Below, piece by piece: positions 26,952 through 36,026 of a stretch of 64,000 bases of DNA. Both the position numbers and the translations under genes were made by a program. Origin of the DNA: Marinobacter salicampi (GTDB taxonomy: Bacteria; Pseudomonadota; Gammaproteobacteria; Pseudomonadales; Oleiphilaceae); contig NZ_JAAMPF010000026.1 of NCBI RefSeq assembly GCF_011074795.1, positions 62,001 to 126,000 on the forward strand, given 5' to 3'. Each line of letters opens with the position of its first letter. Within the stretch, counting starts at the first letter, position 1. The notes under the pieces are model-generated. The model was given only the letters and a program-made list of their open reading frames with translations. It did not search any database and was not told where the DNA came from.

Positions 26952-28103
26952 ATGCTGAAGTTGATTTTCTGGGTCGCGGCTATCGGCTCTGTGTACAGCT
27001 ACTTTATCTATCCCCTCATATTAAGTTTCTTGCCCCGCAAACGGACGTTGCCAGCCGCTATTGGTGATAACAGGGAGGTGCCTGCCAATGACACCAGACC
27101 AAAGCTTTCGTTGATTATTACCGCTCACAATGAAGCCAAGCGTATCCGCGATAAACTCGAGAATACCCTGAAGGTGGAATACGAGCCCCTTGAGATTATT
27201 GTCGCCTCGGATGCCTCCGCGGATGAAACAGACGAGATTGTCAGGGAATACGCAGGCCGTGGCGTTATCCTGTCGCGAACCGAGGACCGGCTGGGCAAAG
27301 AGAACGCCCAGAAAGACGCTATCGCCAAAGCCAGCGGCGACATCGTCGTGTTTTCTGATGTGGCCACCAGTATCCCGCCGGATGCCCTCAATGCACTTGT
27401 TCGCTATTTCGACAACCCGACCGTTGGCGCTGTTTCCAGTGAGGATGTGTTTGTCAGCCGCGACGGCGGCGTGGTGGGCGAGGGCGCCTACGTCAAATAC
27501 GAGATGTGGCTGAGAAAGCTCGAGTCGCTGCGGGGCGGGCTTGTGGGCCTGAGCGGCTCCTTTTTCGCGGTTCGCCGGGAGCTCTGCCAGCGCTGGGACA
27601 TTCATTCCCCGAGCGACTTCAATTCAGCCCTTAATTGCGCAAGGGAGGGCTACGTCGCGGTTTCGGCGCCGGATGTGCTCGGCCACTACCAGGATGTGGC
27701 AGACTCGTCCAAGGAGTACCAGCGGAAGCTTCGGACGGTTATCAGGGGTCTGACGGCCCTGGCGCGGCACCCCGAGGTGCTGAACCCGACGAAGTTTGGC
27801 CTGTTCTCTTTCCAGGTATTCAGTCATAAACTGATGCGCTGGGCGGTGCCCTGGTTCCTGATCGTGCTGCTGGTCACCACGGTAGCTCTGGCCGATGAAG
27901 GGGCCCTGTACCGGCTGGCGTTGGTTCTGCAGTTCCTGTTCTATGGCACTGTGCTTGTGGCCCATCTTTCACCGTCAGTGCAAAAAAGAGCCTTCGCGCG
28001 GATTCCCTATTTCTTCGTACAGGTGAACTACGCCATTGCCCATGCAACCATTCAGTTCCTGCGCGGTCGCAGGATGACTGTCTGGTCGCCCTCTCAGCGA
28101 TAG
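26952..28103 (+). CDS. membrane glycosyltransferase family 2
   Basis: A 383-residue protein. ATG 26952 is preferred to 26943 because AAGGA (26939-26943) then has an 8-base spacing. One N-terminal helix, a GT-A domain with LSLIITAHNEAKRIRDKLEN, VASDASADETDEI and VFSDVATSIPPDAL, the acceptor-side VGLSGSFFAVRRELC block, and C-terminal helices. It ends in WSPSQR. The architecture is that of processive or cellulose-synthase-like GT2 enzymes, but the Q-x-x-R-W element is replaced by FSHKLMRWAVPW. It is a clear paralogue of 42903-44024. It is followed after 9 bases by the DegT-like gene. Confidence 0.85.
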   Translation: MLKLIFWVAAIGSVYSYFIYPLILSFLPRKRTLPAAIGDNREVPANDTRPKLSLIITAHNEAKRIRDKLENTLKVEYEPLEIIVASDASADETDEIVREYAGRGVILSRTEDRLGKENAQKDAIAKASGDIVVFSDVATSIPPDALNALVRYFDNPTVGAVSSEDVFVSRDGGVVGEGAYVKYEMWLRKLESLRGGLVGLSGSFFAVRRELCQRWDIHSPSDFNSALNCAREGYVAVSAPDVLGHYQDVADSSKEYQRKLRTVIRGLTALARHPEVLNPTKFGLFSFQVFSHKLMRWAVPWFLIVLLVTTVALADEGALYRLALVLQFLFYGTVLVAHLSPSVQKRAFARIPYFFVQVNYAIAHATIQFLRGRRMTVWSPSQR

Positions 28104-28112
28104 GAGACGCCC

Positions 28113-29336
28113 TTGAGTTTCCGCAAGCTCCGGCCGGTTGGCAGTCGCATTCCCCTACCGCTCGGGCAGGCCCAGAGGCCGGCATTTTCCTGGGAGGGTG
28201 ATTACCACACCGAGTTCGTGGATAGCGGCACGTCTGCCCTGTCCCTGGCTATTGCCCTGGCCATTGGCAATCATCCGGAGCCTGTCAAAGCGGAGGTTAT
28301 ATTGCCCGCCTACGGTTGCCCTGATCTGGTCGCTGCTGTGCTGGCCCAGGGTGCGAAACCCGTTCTGGTGGATATCGCAAGGGAAGAGCCGCGCCTTGAT
28401 CTGGCTGCCGTTGAGTCAGCCATGGGCAACAACACGGTAGCGATTGTGGCGGTCAATTTTGTGGGTATCGGGGAGCGCCTTCCCGCACTTCGCGAGCTGG
28501 CTGATGCGGGCGGCGCCTGGCTGATCGAAGACTCTGCCCAGTCGTTTCCACCGGATTCCGGCACCTCGGCGCTGGCAGACTGCGTGGTGCTGAGTTTTGG
28601 CCGGGGCAAACCGGTCAATCTCATGGGGGGAGGCGCTCTGCTGATTCGGAAGGATCATGCTGAAGCGGCGGCCCGCACTTTGGGGCGCTACTCCCAGGTT
28701 CGGGTGTCTTCAGGCATGCCCTGGACCATCAAACGCTGGCTGTTCAACCTGCTTCTGACCCGGCCCATGTATGGTCTGGCTGAGCGGCTGCCGTTTCTCG
28801 GTATCGGCCAGACGGTGTTCCACCCGCTGCATACCATTACCCGCCAGGTACCGATTGAGGGTCTGGTAGACGCCGGCGTCCAGTACCATCGCAACCGTCC
28901 CTGCCTTGCCGCCTCCTATGACTATGCCCTGGGGCTTTTGACCAGGCGCAACTGGTCTTTGCCCGCAGCGGCCAGAAGTCAGGATAAGCCATCATCACAG
29001 CCCGGATCGCAACAAGCCCTTCAGCCCAGGCTTCTGCGCTACCCGGTGCTGGCGCCTTCAAGGCCAATCAGAGACCGCGCGCTGGCACTGCTAAACAGGG
29101 CCGGCATAGGGGCCAACGCGTTTTACGGCACGACGCTGCCCCAGATTGCCGGGCTGGAACACCTGCCCGGGTTCAGCTCGGATGCATTTCCCAATGCCCG
29201 GGACTTTGCCGACCGGCTGCTGACCCTGCCTGTGCATGAAGATGTGACCTCTGCTGACATTGAACGAACGGCAGATATCCTGTCTCATCTGTCTGAGCCG
29301 GAAGATTCCGCTGGGTTGGGGAGGCAGCCAGGTTAG
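28113..29336 (+). CDS. DegT/DnrJ/EryC1-family aminotransferase-like protein
   Basis: A 407-residue PLP-fold protein. The cofactor region DSGTSALSLAIALA, the ILPAYGCPDLVAAV strand, WLIEDSAQSFPPDSG (the D-x-A-Q/H cofactor motif) and FGRGKPVNLMGGGALLI, where Lys is the likely Schiff-base residue, place it in the DegT group, which transaminates keto-sugars. The start is TTG, with AGGAG 6 bases upstream, directly overlapping the end region of the GT2 gene. The final part (residues 280-300, Ser/Gln-rich) is a variable insert. Amino-sugar formation would supply substrates for the deacetylase and acyltransferase steps of the locus; this is inference. Confidence 0.8.
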   Translation: MSFRKLRPVGSRIPLPLGQAQRPAFSWEGDYHTEFVDSGTSALSLAIALAIGNHPEPVKAEVILPAYGCPDLVAAVLAQGAKPVLVDIAREEPRLDLAAVESAMGNNTVAIVAVNFVGIGERLPALRELADAGGAWLIEDSAQSFPPDSGTSALADCVVLSFGRGKPVNLMGGGALLIRKDHAEAAARTLGRYSQVRVSSGMPWTIKRWLFNLLLTRPMYGLAERLPFLGIGQTVFHPLHTITRQVPIEGLVDAGVQYHRNRPCLAASYDYALGLLTRRNWSLPAAARSQDKPSSQPGSQQALQPRLLRYPVLAPSRPIRDRALALLNRAGIGANAFYGTTLPQIAGLEHLPGFSSDAFPNARDFADRLLTLPVHEDVTSADIERTADILSHLSEPEDSAGLGRQPG

Positions 29337-29439
29337 CGGTACCGGGTCACGGGTGAACAGCGAAGGGTGATGCGTGACGGATGATGCAAGTTTTCGCTAC
29401 AACCTATAGACTGCGGCTACGTGTTTTTCAGGAAATAGC

Positions 29440-31029
29440 ATGCATTATCAGGGAGAGCAGTATCACATGGCAGTTGGAAACCGCGAACAGACGTCCCAGT
29501 GGGTAGCCCCCGTTTTCTTTGCGTTTGCTTTTCTGATCGCCACCTTGCCCACCCTGATAGTGCTGAGCAGGGTCTGGCTGAGTTTTGATGGCTCCTTTTC
29601 CCATGGCTTCCTCCTTCTTGCGGTAACCGTTGGGCTCTCCGTTATCACCTGGCGTCGCACCAGGCCTGAGGTGGGTTTTTATTGGCCCTGGCTGATACCC
29701 TTCGTGCTGTCGCTGCTGGTTTATCTGAGCGGCCGCATCCTGATGATTGAAACCTTCCAGTACCTGGCTCTCATGCCGATTCTGGGGTCAGGGCTGTTGT
29801 TGATGTGGGGCTGGCGACAGACGGTGCCCTTTATTATTCCCGTGGGCTTGCTGATTTTCGCCATGCCCTTCTGGGATTACCTGTCCTGGCCCCTGCAGGT
29901 GGTCACGGTCAGCATAAATCAGTTGATGCTCACGCCCCTGAATATCGAGTTCGTGGTGGAGGGCGTCTTTGTCTATTTCCCCGGTATTGGTGCCTTTGAA
30001 ATTGCCCACGGCTGTTCCGGGCTTAGGTACCTGCTGGTAGGTGTGACCCTATCGACGCTGTACGGGGAACTGAACTACAGGTTCTGGCGCAGCCGTTTTG
30101 TGCTTATAGCCATGGGTATCCTGCTGTCGCTGATCGCCAACTGGATCCGGGTGTTCGTGATCATCTACCAGGGCTACGAAACGGAGATGACGTCATCCCT
30201 TATTGCGGATCACGACATGTTCGGCTGGTGGGTGTTCGCCGCCACGCTTGTGCCTCTGTTCTTCTTCGGCCGCCACCTCGAGAAACGGGAAGACGCCCAG
30301 GTGGCCCGGGAGTCCAGCGCCACGCCGGTACAAGGCAATGCCCCGGCAGCACGCAAAAGCCGCCCGCTCGTTGGCGGCGTTGGCGCAGTCCTTCCCCTGG
30401 TGCTGGTCGGCCTGCTGGCCTGGTCAGTCTCGCCTTCGCCCCAGGCGGGGGCCACCAGTTCTACCCGGCCCCACGAGGTCCAACTGGTTGATGGCGATCA
30501 GTGGATGCCGCTGTTCCAGAAGCGGTTGCATGGCTGGCAGCCCGAAATCGTCAAGCCGGACCGCATCCTTGAACGCACCTATAAGCAAAGGGAGCTGGCC
30601 GGAGAGGAACTGGGCACCGGAGACGGTCTGTTCATTGGCCTCTACAGTTACGATTACCAGCGGCCGGGACGGGAAGCTGTCCAGTACGAGAATCGGGTCA
30701 CCGGCTCGCGCGATATGCGCCCCGAGCAGACGTTTACCGTTAATGCAGGGGATGGGGTACAGCTCGGAGGCCTGTCGCTGAGGGATCGCAAGTCCGGCGA
30801 GTTTATTCATCTGGCGTACGGCTATTACGTTGAAGGGCGCTGGGAGAACACTGAACTGCAAGCCAAACTGGCTCAACTGCCCGGCATTCTGAACAGCCGG
30901 TCGGACGCCTCCTTGTTGGTGTTTGCCGTGGCTTGCAGCGAGTGCGACGAAATGGAGGAGCTAAGCTCAATGGCCTCCTCTATTCGTCCCACGGCTCAGT
31001 CTTATCTTGATGAGCTGTATAACCAATAG
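29440..31029 (+). CDS. xrtA: exosortase A fused to EpsI-like domain
   Basis: A 529-residue protein. Residues 20-280 form an eight-helix exosortase with the three catalytic residues of the family: Cys192 in IAHGCSGLRYLLVG, Arg237 in ANWIRVFVI and His258 in IADHDMFGWW. This transpeptidase-like membrane enzyme cleaves PEP-CTERM proteins and is proposed to attach them to the outer surface. Residues 305-529, after one extra helix (VLPLVLVGLLAWSV), are an EpsI-type periplasmic domain, which in many genomes is a separate gene; fusion in one chain is typical of the XrtA subgroup. Its substrate in this window is the protein at 13640. Confidence 0.93.
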   Translation: MHYQGEQYHMAVGNREQTSQWVAPVFFAFAFLIATLPTLIVLSRVWLSFDGSFSHGFLLLAVTVGLSVITWRRTRPEVGFYWPWLIPFVLSLLVYLSGRILMIETFQYLALMPILGSGLLLMWGWRQTVPFIIPVGLLIFAMPFWDYLSWPLQVVTVSINQLMLTPLNIEFVVEGVFVYFPGIGAFEIAHGCSGLRYLLVGVTLSTLYGELNYRFWRSRFVLIAMGILLSLIANWIRVFVIIYQGYETEMTSSLIADHDMFGWWVFAATLVPLFFFGRHLEKREDAQVARESSATPVQGNAPAARKSRPLVGGVGAVLPLVLVGLLAWSVSPSPQAGATSSTRPHEVQLVDGDQWMPLFQKRLHGWQPEIVKPDRILERTYKQRELAGEELGTGDGLFIGLYSYDYQRPGREAVQYENRVTGSRDMRPEQTFTVNAGDGVQLGGLSLRDRKSGEFIHLAYGYYVEGRWENTELQAKLAQLPGILNSRSDASLLVFAVACSECDEMEELSSMASSIRPTAQSYLDELYNQ

Positions 31030-31052
31030 CTAAAGCAGCTAATCTGACATCA

Positions 31053-31077
31053 AGTACTTCTACCGGTTGGAAGTACT
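31053..31077. terminator. stem-loop between convergent xrtA and PA14 gene
   Basis: The arms agtacttc (31053-31060) and gaagtact (31070-31077) pair perfectly and may extend by two more pairs. It lies 23 bp after xrtA and touches the stop of the opposite gene, as expected for a shared terminator. There is no clear T-tract on either side. Confidence 0.45.
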
Positions 31078-33046
31078 ATCGCACCTCATAGGACACGACT
31101 TCCGAAGGATCGCTGACATGCCCATCGGTATCGACCACGCGCACCTGGAAATACCATGTGCCAGGGCTAAGCCCGGTGAGGGTGTAGGATTCGGCGTCCC
31201 CTGAAACGGTATAGCTCTCAGTGAGACTATCCTCGCTGGATCCATAATTAATGATGTAGGAGTCGATCTCGCTGAGGGCTATGGAGCTTCCGTCCACCCG
31301 GGTGGAGGGAGCGGTCCACGACAGGGTCGCGGTGCCGGCGGGCCGGGCAGCTGGCTCGATTGTCTCCGGTTCCGCTGTTCTGGGGGCTTTCTCGGGCGTG
31401 GGGACGGGCTCCAGGGTCCAGGGGTCAAGGCCGTTTTCATAGGCCTGCAGATTGGTGACCCCGCTTGCGTTTGAAATACCTGAACCGTCGTCCTGCCAGG
31501 GATCGAGCCCGTGCCTCAGTTCCCATGTGTCCGGGATGCCATCGCCGTCTGTGTCCTGGGCGTGGGCAATGTCCGGGTCTGGAGCGTTAACGGCGTCCAT
31601 GGTGAGTGTCTGGCCATTGGACAGGTCAGTAATGGTCAGCTCCGCCACGGCGCCGCCGGCGCTTTCGTAGTACTCCATGGTCAGGGGCAGTGTTTCTCCG
31701 ACTGATATCGCCGCCACATGCCGGTAGACTGTGGGAGCCTGGCCCCGCCATTGGTCAATCAGGCGCTCATTGTTCAGATACAGCCGGCCACCGTCGTCAA
31801 TGCGGATCATGAACTCGTATTCCCGCACACCTTCAGTATGGGGTGCGGTAAACAGACCACTCCAGCGAACACTGAAGCGGTCCACCGGCAATTCCGGCAT
31901 GGGCGCGTTCGAACCCCAGACAAAGTCTATGGGGCCGTCATGGCGGGCCTGTACGAATTCATTGAAGCCAGTGCCCCGGAAGTACTGACCCACGAAGCCC
32001 GCCACGAACGCGGGTGCCGTGTAGGGGGTATCCTCAGGGTCATCGATAGCGGTATTGCTGCGGTATTCCTCCAGGTTGGTGTAGCCGTCATTATCCGCAT
32101 CCTCGGAGGCATCCGACGGGTCCCGCGGGTCCAGCCCGTAAGCGAATTCGACCCCGTCGGGAATGCCGTCATCATCAGTGTCCCGGTCGTTTTCAGCGGT
32201 GCCCAGCAGGAATTCGTCGGCCGCCGAGAGCAGGTCGCCGTCCGGGTCGGAAAACGGATCGCCCGGGTCGGCTGGAGAAAGCCCGTGTATAACCTCCCAG
32301 TTGTCGTAAAGGCCATCCTGGTCTTTGTCGAGGGGAGGATAGGAGGGGTTGAAGTCAAGCCCTTCAGAGCCGTCCAGGAAGCCCACCCGATAACCAATGG
32401 AGTAGGCGGTCCGGGCGCCTTCTTCGTCCGGGTAGACGGACTGCCCCAGGGAAGCCAGATTATCGCTGCCCACCACCTGCCTGCCAAAGCCTGGACCCTC
32501 CCAGGCGACGGTGAAATGATCCGCCCCGCCGCCTTCCTTGAACCGGACTTCAAAGTAGTACCGCTCGCCAGCGTTCAGGTCCTGGGTGGGTGAGCGCTGG
32601 CTGGCGTACTTGGCGTAGTCTCCAACCGGCGTCCAGCCCGGGACCGAAGCGATCATCTGGGCGTCGGAGATCAGCTCGCTTGGGCTGAGCCAGAACTGGG
32701 TTTCATCATCGCCGCTTACATAGAACCGGTACGAGCCATCGGCCGGAGGGATAATATAGCCTCGTACCAGGGCCCCGTAACTGTCCCCCCGGTTGGTCTC
32801 ACCCCGTAATTCAGTCAGGGTGATGATCTCATCGGGCTGGTCGAGATAGGCCGGTAGGCTGAGCAGGTCAAGCACTTTGCTGCCGCTTACATTATTCCAG
32901 TAACGGGCCTGGACAATGCCTGGTTCACTGGTCTGGGGGAGGGAGGCCGTGGGGGGCAGGCTGTCAACATCCTGGTATTGCCAGCTCTGACACCCGCTCA
33001 TCAGCACCAGCATACTTCCAACGCCAAGAATTTTGCTGTTCGACAT
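31076..33046 (-). CDS. PA14 / calcium-repeat / FN3 surface lipoprotein
   Basis: A 656-residue modular lipoprotein. The lipobox LMSGC gives Cys19 as the lipidation site. Order of domains: PA14 (about 41-200), a thrombospondin-3-type block rich in D-x-D-x-D-G (DKDQDGLYD, DPDGDLLS, DTDDDGIPDG, DADNDGYTN; about 235-345), a second PA14 (about 350-490), another calcium repeat (DTDGDGIPDTWE), and a fibronectin-III-like domain (about 573-656). PA14 domains often bind sugars, and the Asp repeats should bind calcium. Convergent with xrtA, so probably a surface partner of the exopolysaccharide. Predicted to sit in the outer membrane. Confidence 0.82.
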   Translation of the reverse strand: MSNSKILGVGSMLVLMSGCQSWQYQDVDSLPPTASLPQTSEPGIVQARYWNNVSGSKVLDLLSLPAYLDQPDEIITLTELRGETNRGDSYGALVRGYIIPPADGSYRFYVSGDDETQFWLSPSELISDAQMIASVPGWTPVGDYAKYASQRSPTQDLNAGERYYFEVRFKEGGGADHFTVAWEGPGFGRQVVGSDNLASLGQSVYPDEEGARTAYSIGYRVGFLDGSEGLDFNPSYPPLDKDQDGLYDNWEVIHGLSPADPGDPFSDPDGDLLSAADEFLLGTAENDRDTDDDGIPDGVEFAYGLDPRDPSDASEDADNDGYTNLEEYRSNTAIDDPEDTPYTAPAFVAGFVGQYFRGTGFNEFVQARHDGPIDFVWGSNAPMPELPVDRFSVRWSGLFTAPHTEGVREYEFMIRIDDGGRLYLNNERLIDQWRGQAPTVYRHVAAISVGETLPLTMEYYESAGGAVAELTITDLSNGQTLTMDAVNAPDPDIAHAQDTDGDGIPDTWELRHGLDPWQDDGSGISNASGVTNLQAYENGLDPWTLEPVPTPEKAPRTAEPETIEPAARPAGTATLSWTAPSTRVDGSSIALSEIDSYIINYGSSEDSLTESYTVSGDAESYTLTGLSPGTWYFQVRVVDTDGHVSDPSEVVSYEVR

Positions 33047-33215
33047 AAGCCCTCCGTGGTTCTTGCCATGAATACATATAGTTAAGTATTGGCGCCGGGG
33101 ACGGGCGCTGCCACCCGATCGTTGTATCGTTTTGATATTTCAGCGGAGTTCTTAGATTGAACTACTGTGGAGCATTAAGTAACGGTTTATAAGACGACAT
33201 ACGGGCTGACCATAC

Positions 33216-33247
33216 AAAGAAAAAGCCGAGGGGGCTGCCCTCGGCTT
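33216..33247 (-). terminator. intrinsic terminator of prsT
   Basis: The arms agccgaggg (33224-33232) and ccctcggct (33238-33246) with a 5-base loop, followed on the minus strand by a T-run (the A-rich 33216-33224 on the plus strand). It is 32 bases past the prsT stop, in the correct orientation. Confidence 0.82.
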
Positions 33248-33277
33248 GTGTGTCACCTCATCCTTGTCCGATCAGTA

Positions 33278-35983
33278 TCAGATCTTCTGCAGGACGGCTT
33301 TTGCCTTCGCCTCTTCACCCGCCGCTTTGTAGGCGTCTACCAGGTGCATGGCAATTTCTTCAGACTGAGGCTCAAGTTCATGGGCTTTTTCCAGCACGGT
33401 GATGCTCTCGGCCTGCTGACCCATCTTGAACAGAATCCAGCCGTAGGTATCCGCAATGGCGGCCGACTCAGGGCTGAGCTCATAGGCGCGTTTGGCCAGT
33501 TCAAGGGCGCGGTCATCATCGCCTTCGTGGTAGATCCACGCCAGGTTGTTCAGGGCCACTACATTATTGGCTTCGGTCCTCAGTAGCGCCTCGTAGGCTT
33601 CGGCCGCCTCGTCATCATTACCAGCGCTCTGGTGAGCAAGGGCAAGGGCGAGGCTTATCTGGGGCTGGTTGGGGGACGCCTCATGAGCCTCTTCCAGTAC
33701 CTCTACTGCCTTGTTTGGCTGCTCTGCCCGTTGCAGTGCCTGGGCATAGCGCAGGAGGGTGCTGGGGCTGCGCTGTTTTTCCAGGGCCAGCTGATAGTTC
33801 TCCACCGCTTCCTTGTGGCGGCCTTGCTCGGTCAGGTAGGCCGCTTCCAGCAGGAAGGGGCGGGGAGAATCCGGCTGGGCCTTCTTGGCTTCCTGGAGGC
33901 GATCCCGGCCGTCCGATTCGCGATCCGACCGGAACGCCAGCGAGGCTGACTGCAGCATCACGTCTTCGTTATTCGGAAAGAGGGCACGGGCCCGTTTGAG
34001 AATGGCCTGGGCCTGGTCGAACTCCTCGGCTCTCATTTTCTGTCCGGCCACGTTGTTGTAGACACTGGCCACAGCAGGCGCGAGCTCGGAAGGCTCATCT
34101 GGATCGGAGGTTTCCAGCAGCTTCGCGGTCTGGTTATCAGCGCTGCCGGTGTCGCCATTGGTCAGGGCATATTCCAGCAGAATGAGGCGGGGGCCGGTCA
34201 CCGCTTCATTGTTCTCGACAATGTCGCCAAGGAAACCGGCGGTTTCGTCCCGTCCCAGGGTGTTGGCCAGGCCCTGCAGTGCCTGGCGATTGTCGGGCGC
34301 GAGTTTTACAGCTGCCTTGTAATGGCTGGCGGCTTCATCAGTATTGTCCTGGCTGCGGGCGAGGTTGGCCAGGGCAATACGGGGCCTGGGGTCATCCTGG
34401 TCGGCAGCCGCCGCTTCTTCAAAATAGCGTTTGGCGTCGGCGGGGTCTTCCATGCGCATGGCCAGTTCACCCCTGGCCAGCTTCGGCTGTGCTTCGTCGG
34501 GCTTTTCCTTGACCCATGCGTTCGCCGATTCCACAGCGGCATTGGTGTCACCGCTGGCAATATGGGCCTGGATCATGAGAACCCGGGCATCGGTCGAATC
34601 CGGGTCCCGCTCCATCACCTGCTGGGCCTGTTCGATGGCCTGGTCAGTCTCACCTTCCTGCACCAGATAGCGGGCAAAGCGGATACGCAGGGAATTGTTG
34701 TCCGGCGCCATTTCCAGGGATCTTCTGATCAGTTCTTCACCGGCCTGCTTGTCGCCGCCGGCCAGGGTGGCGATACCCACCAGTGCAAGCACGCCCGGGT
34801 CGCTGTCCTTGTCTTCCAGGTTGTCGAGTATACGGCGGGCTTCATCCGGATCCCGAAGCTGTATACGGGCCGCCGCCAACAGCTTGGAGGCAGCCTCGGA
34901 GTCTTCGGCTTCAGCCAGGGGTCCGAGCAGTCGGGCGGCCTCTTCGGTACGACCCTGGCGGAACCGGATCATGCCGAGCATAAGTGCGCTTTGCTCGTGG
35001 CTCGGTGACTGGGCCAGCACCTCGTTCAGGTAGCGGGCTGCCAGGTTCAGGTCGCCATCGTTGTAGGCAGACTGGGCAGCCACCAGATTGCTCTTGATGG
35101 TTCCAGGCGCGGACTTGGCCAGTATTTCTTCATACACAAACGCTTCAGACGCCTTGCCCTGTTCCCTGAGAACCCTTACCAGTGCCGAGATGGTCTCGTA
35201 CTTGCGGTAGGTCATGACATCGAACTGGCCAATATCTTCCAGAGCCTGGATATACGCCTCTTCGGCTTGCCCCCATTGTTCGTTGGAATGGGCGAGCTGA
35301 GCCCGCCACAGCCAGAGCTCTGCTTCGGACTCGTCGATCTCCTTGGCTTCTTCGATCAGCGCCTGGGCCTGCTCCATGTCGCCGCGGGTATAGGCTACGC
35401 GGGACAGACCTATGAGCGGGTCAACCGATCCGCCATCCAGCTCGCGGGCGCGGTTATAGGCCAGTTCCGCCTCATCCAGGCGTCTGGCCGTAAGCAGGGC
35501 ATCACCCCGGACAAGCGCTGCCTCGATCTCCTGGGAGCGGTCCGGATCCTTGATCTTGTCGAGGTGGGCAAGGGCTTCGTCAGTATTGCCCCGCAGACGG
35601 TTGGCCTTGGCCCGGATCAGGTTCATCCGGTTGTTGATGGTGTCTGTTCTGACCTCATCGGTCATGATTTCCTCGAGCATATCGACCTGACGCTCGGCGT
35701 TCACCGCATCACCCGCTGTGAGCAGGTTATTGATTATGACAAAGTACGGGTCGGCATTGGCGGGTTGCAGGTCTATGGCGCTGCGTGCCTCCAGGGTGCT
35801 CGCCCTGAGCTCGCCCTGACGCTGGAAGAACCGGGACTGGTCCAGGTGACTCATATACTGGATTTCGTCCTGGCTCATGTTGTCTTCGTCACCACAACCA
35901 ACGAGCGCAACACTGATCGCAACAGAGAGTAAAGCTGCGCGGGCGAATGGCAGTGACTTCATGACGCTGTTACTTGGTTTCAC
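33278..35983 (-). CDS. prsT: XrtA/PEP-CTERM system TPR lipoprotein PrsT
   Basis: A 901-residue protein. GTG 35983 is preferred because AAGGAAGG lies 8 bases upstream; the longer frame to 36013 lacks this. A lipobox VALVGC follows a basic N-terminus and hydrophobic core (SLPFARAALLSVAISVALVGC). The rest is a long array of tetratricopeptide-like helical pairs, strongly acidic and alanine-rich, of the kind known as PrsT in exosortase A loci. It is likely an outer-membrane lipoprotein scaffold for polysaccharide assembly or export. It ends at a strong terminator. It follows prsR at a 43-bp gap, same strand. Confidence 0.9.
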   Translation of the reverse strand: MKPSNSVMKSLPFARAALLSVAISVALVGCGDEDNMSQDEIQYMSHLDQSRFFQRQGELRASTLEARSAIDLQPANADPYFVIINNLLTAGDAVNAERQVDMLEEIMTDEVRTDTINNRMNLIRAKANRLRGNTDEALAHLDKIKDPDRSQEIEAALVRGDALLTARRLDEAELAYNRARELDGGSVDPLIGLSRVAYTRGDMEQAQALIEEAKEIDESEAELWLWRAQLAHSNEQWGQAEEAYIQALEDIGQFDVMTYRKYETISALVRVLREQGKASEAFVYEEILAKSAPGTIKSNLVAAQSAYNDGDLNLAARYLNEVLAQSPSHEQSALMLGMIRFRQGRTEEAARLLGPLAEAEDSEAASKLLAAARIQLRDPDEARRILDNLEDKDSDPGVLALVGIATLAGGDKQAGEELIRRSLEMAPDNNSLRIRFARYLVQEGETDQAIEQAQQVMERDPDSTDARVLMIQAHIASGDTNAAVESANAWVKEKPDEAQPKLARGELAMRMEDPADAKRYFEEAAAADQDDPRPRIALANLARSQDNTDEAASHYKAAVKLAPDNRQALQGLANTLGRDETAGFLGDIVENNEAVTGPRLILLEYALTNGDTGSADNQTAKLLETSDPDEPSELAPAVASVYNNVAGQKMRAEEFDQAQAILKRARALFPNNEDVMLQSASLAFRSDRESDGRDRLQEAKKAQPDSPRPFLLEAAYLTEQGRHKEAVENYQLALEKQRSPSTLLRYAQALQRAEQPNKAVEVLEEAHEASPNQPQISLALALAHQSAGNDDEAAEAYEALLRTEANNVVALNNLAWIYHEGDDDRALELAKRAYELSPESAAIADTYGWILFKMGQQAESITVLEKAHELEPQSEEIAMHLVDAYKAAGEEAKAKAVLQKI

Positions 35984-36026
35984 GTTGTTAACCTTCCTTA
36001 AATCCGGTTGCACTGAAATGCCTCGC

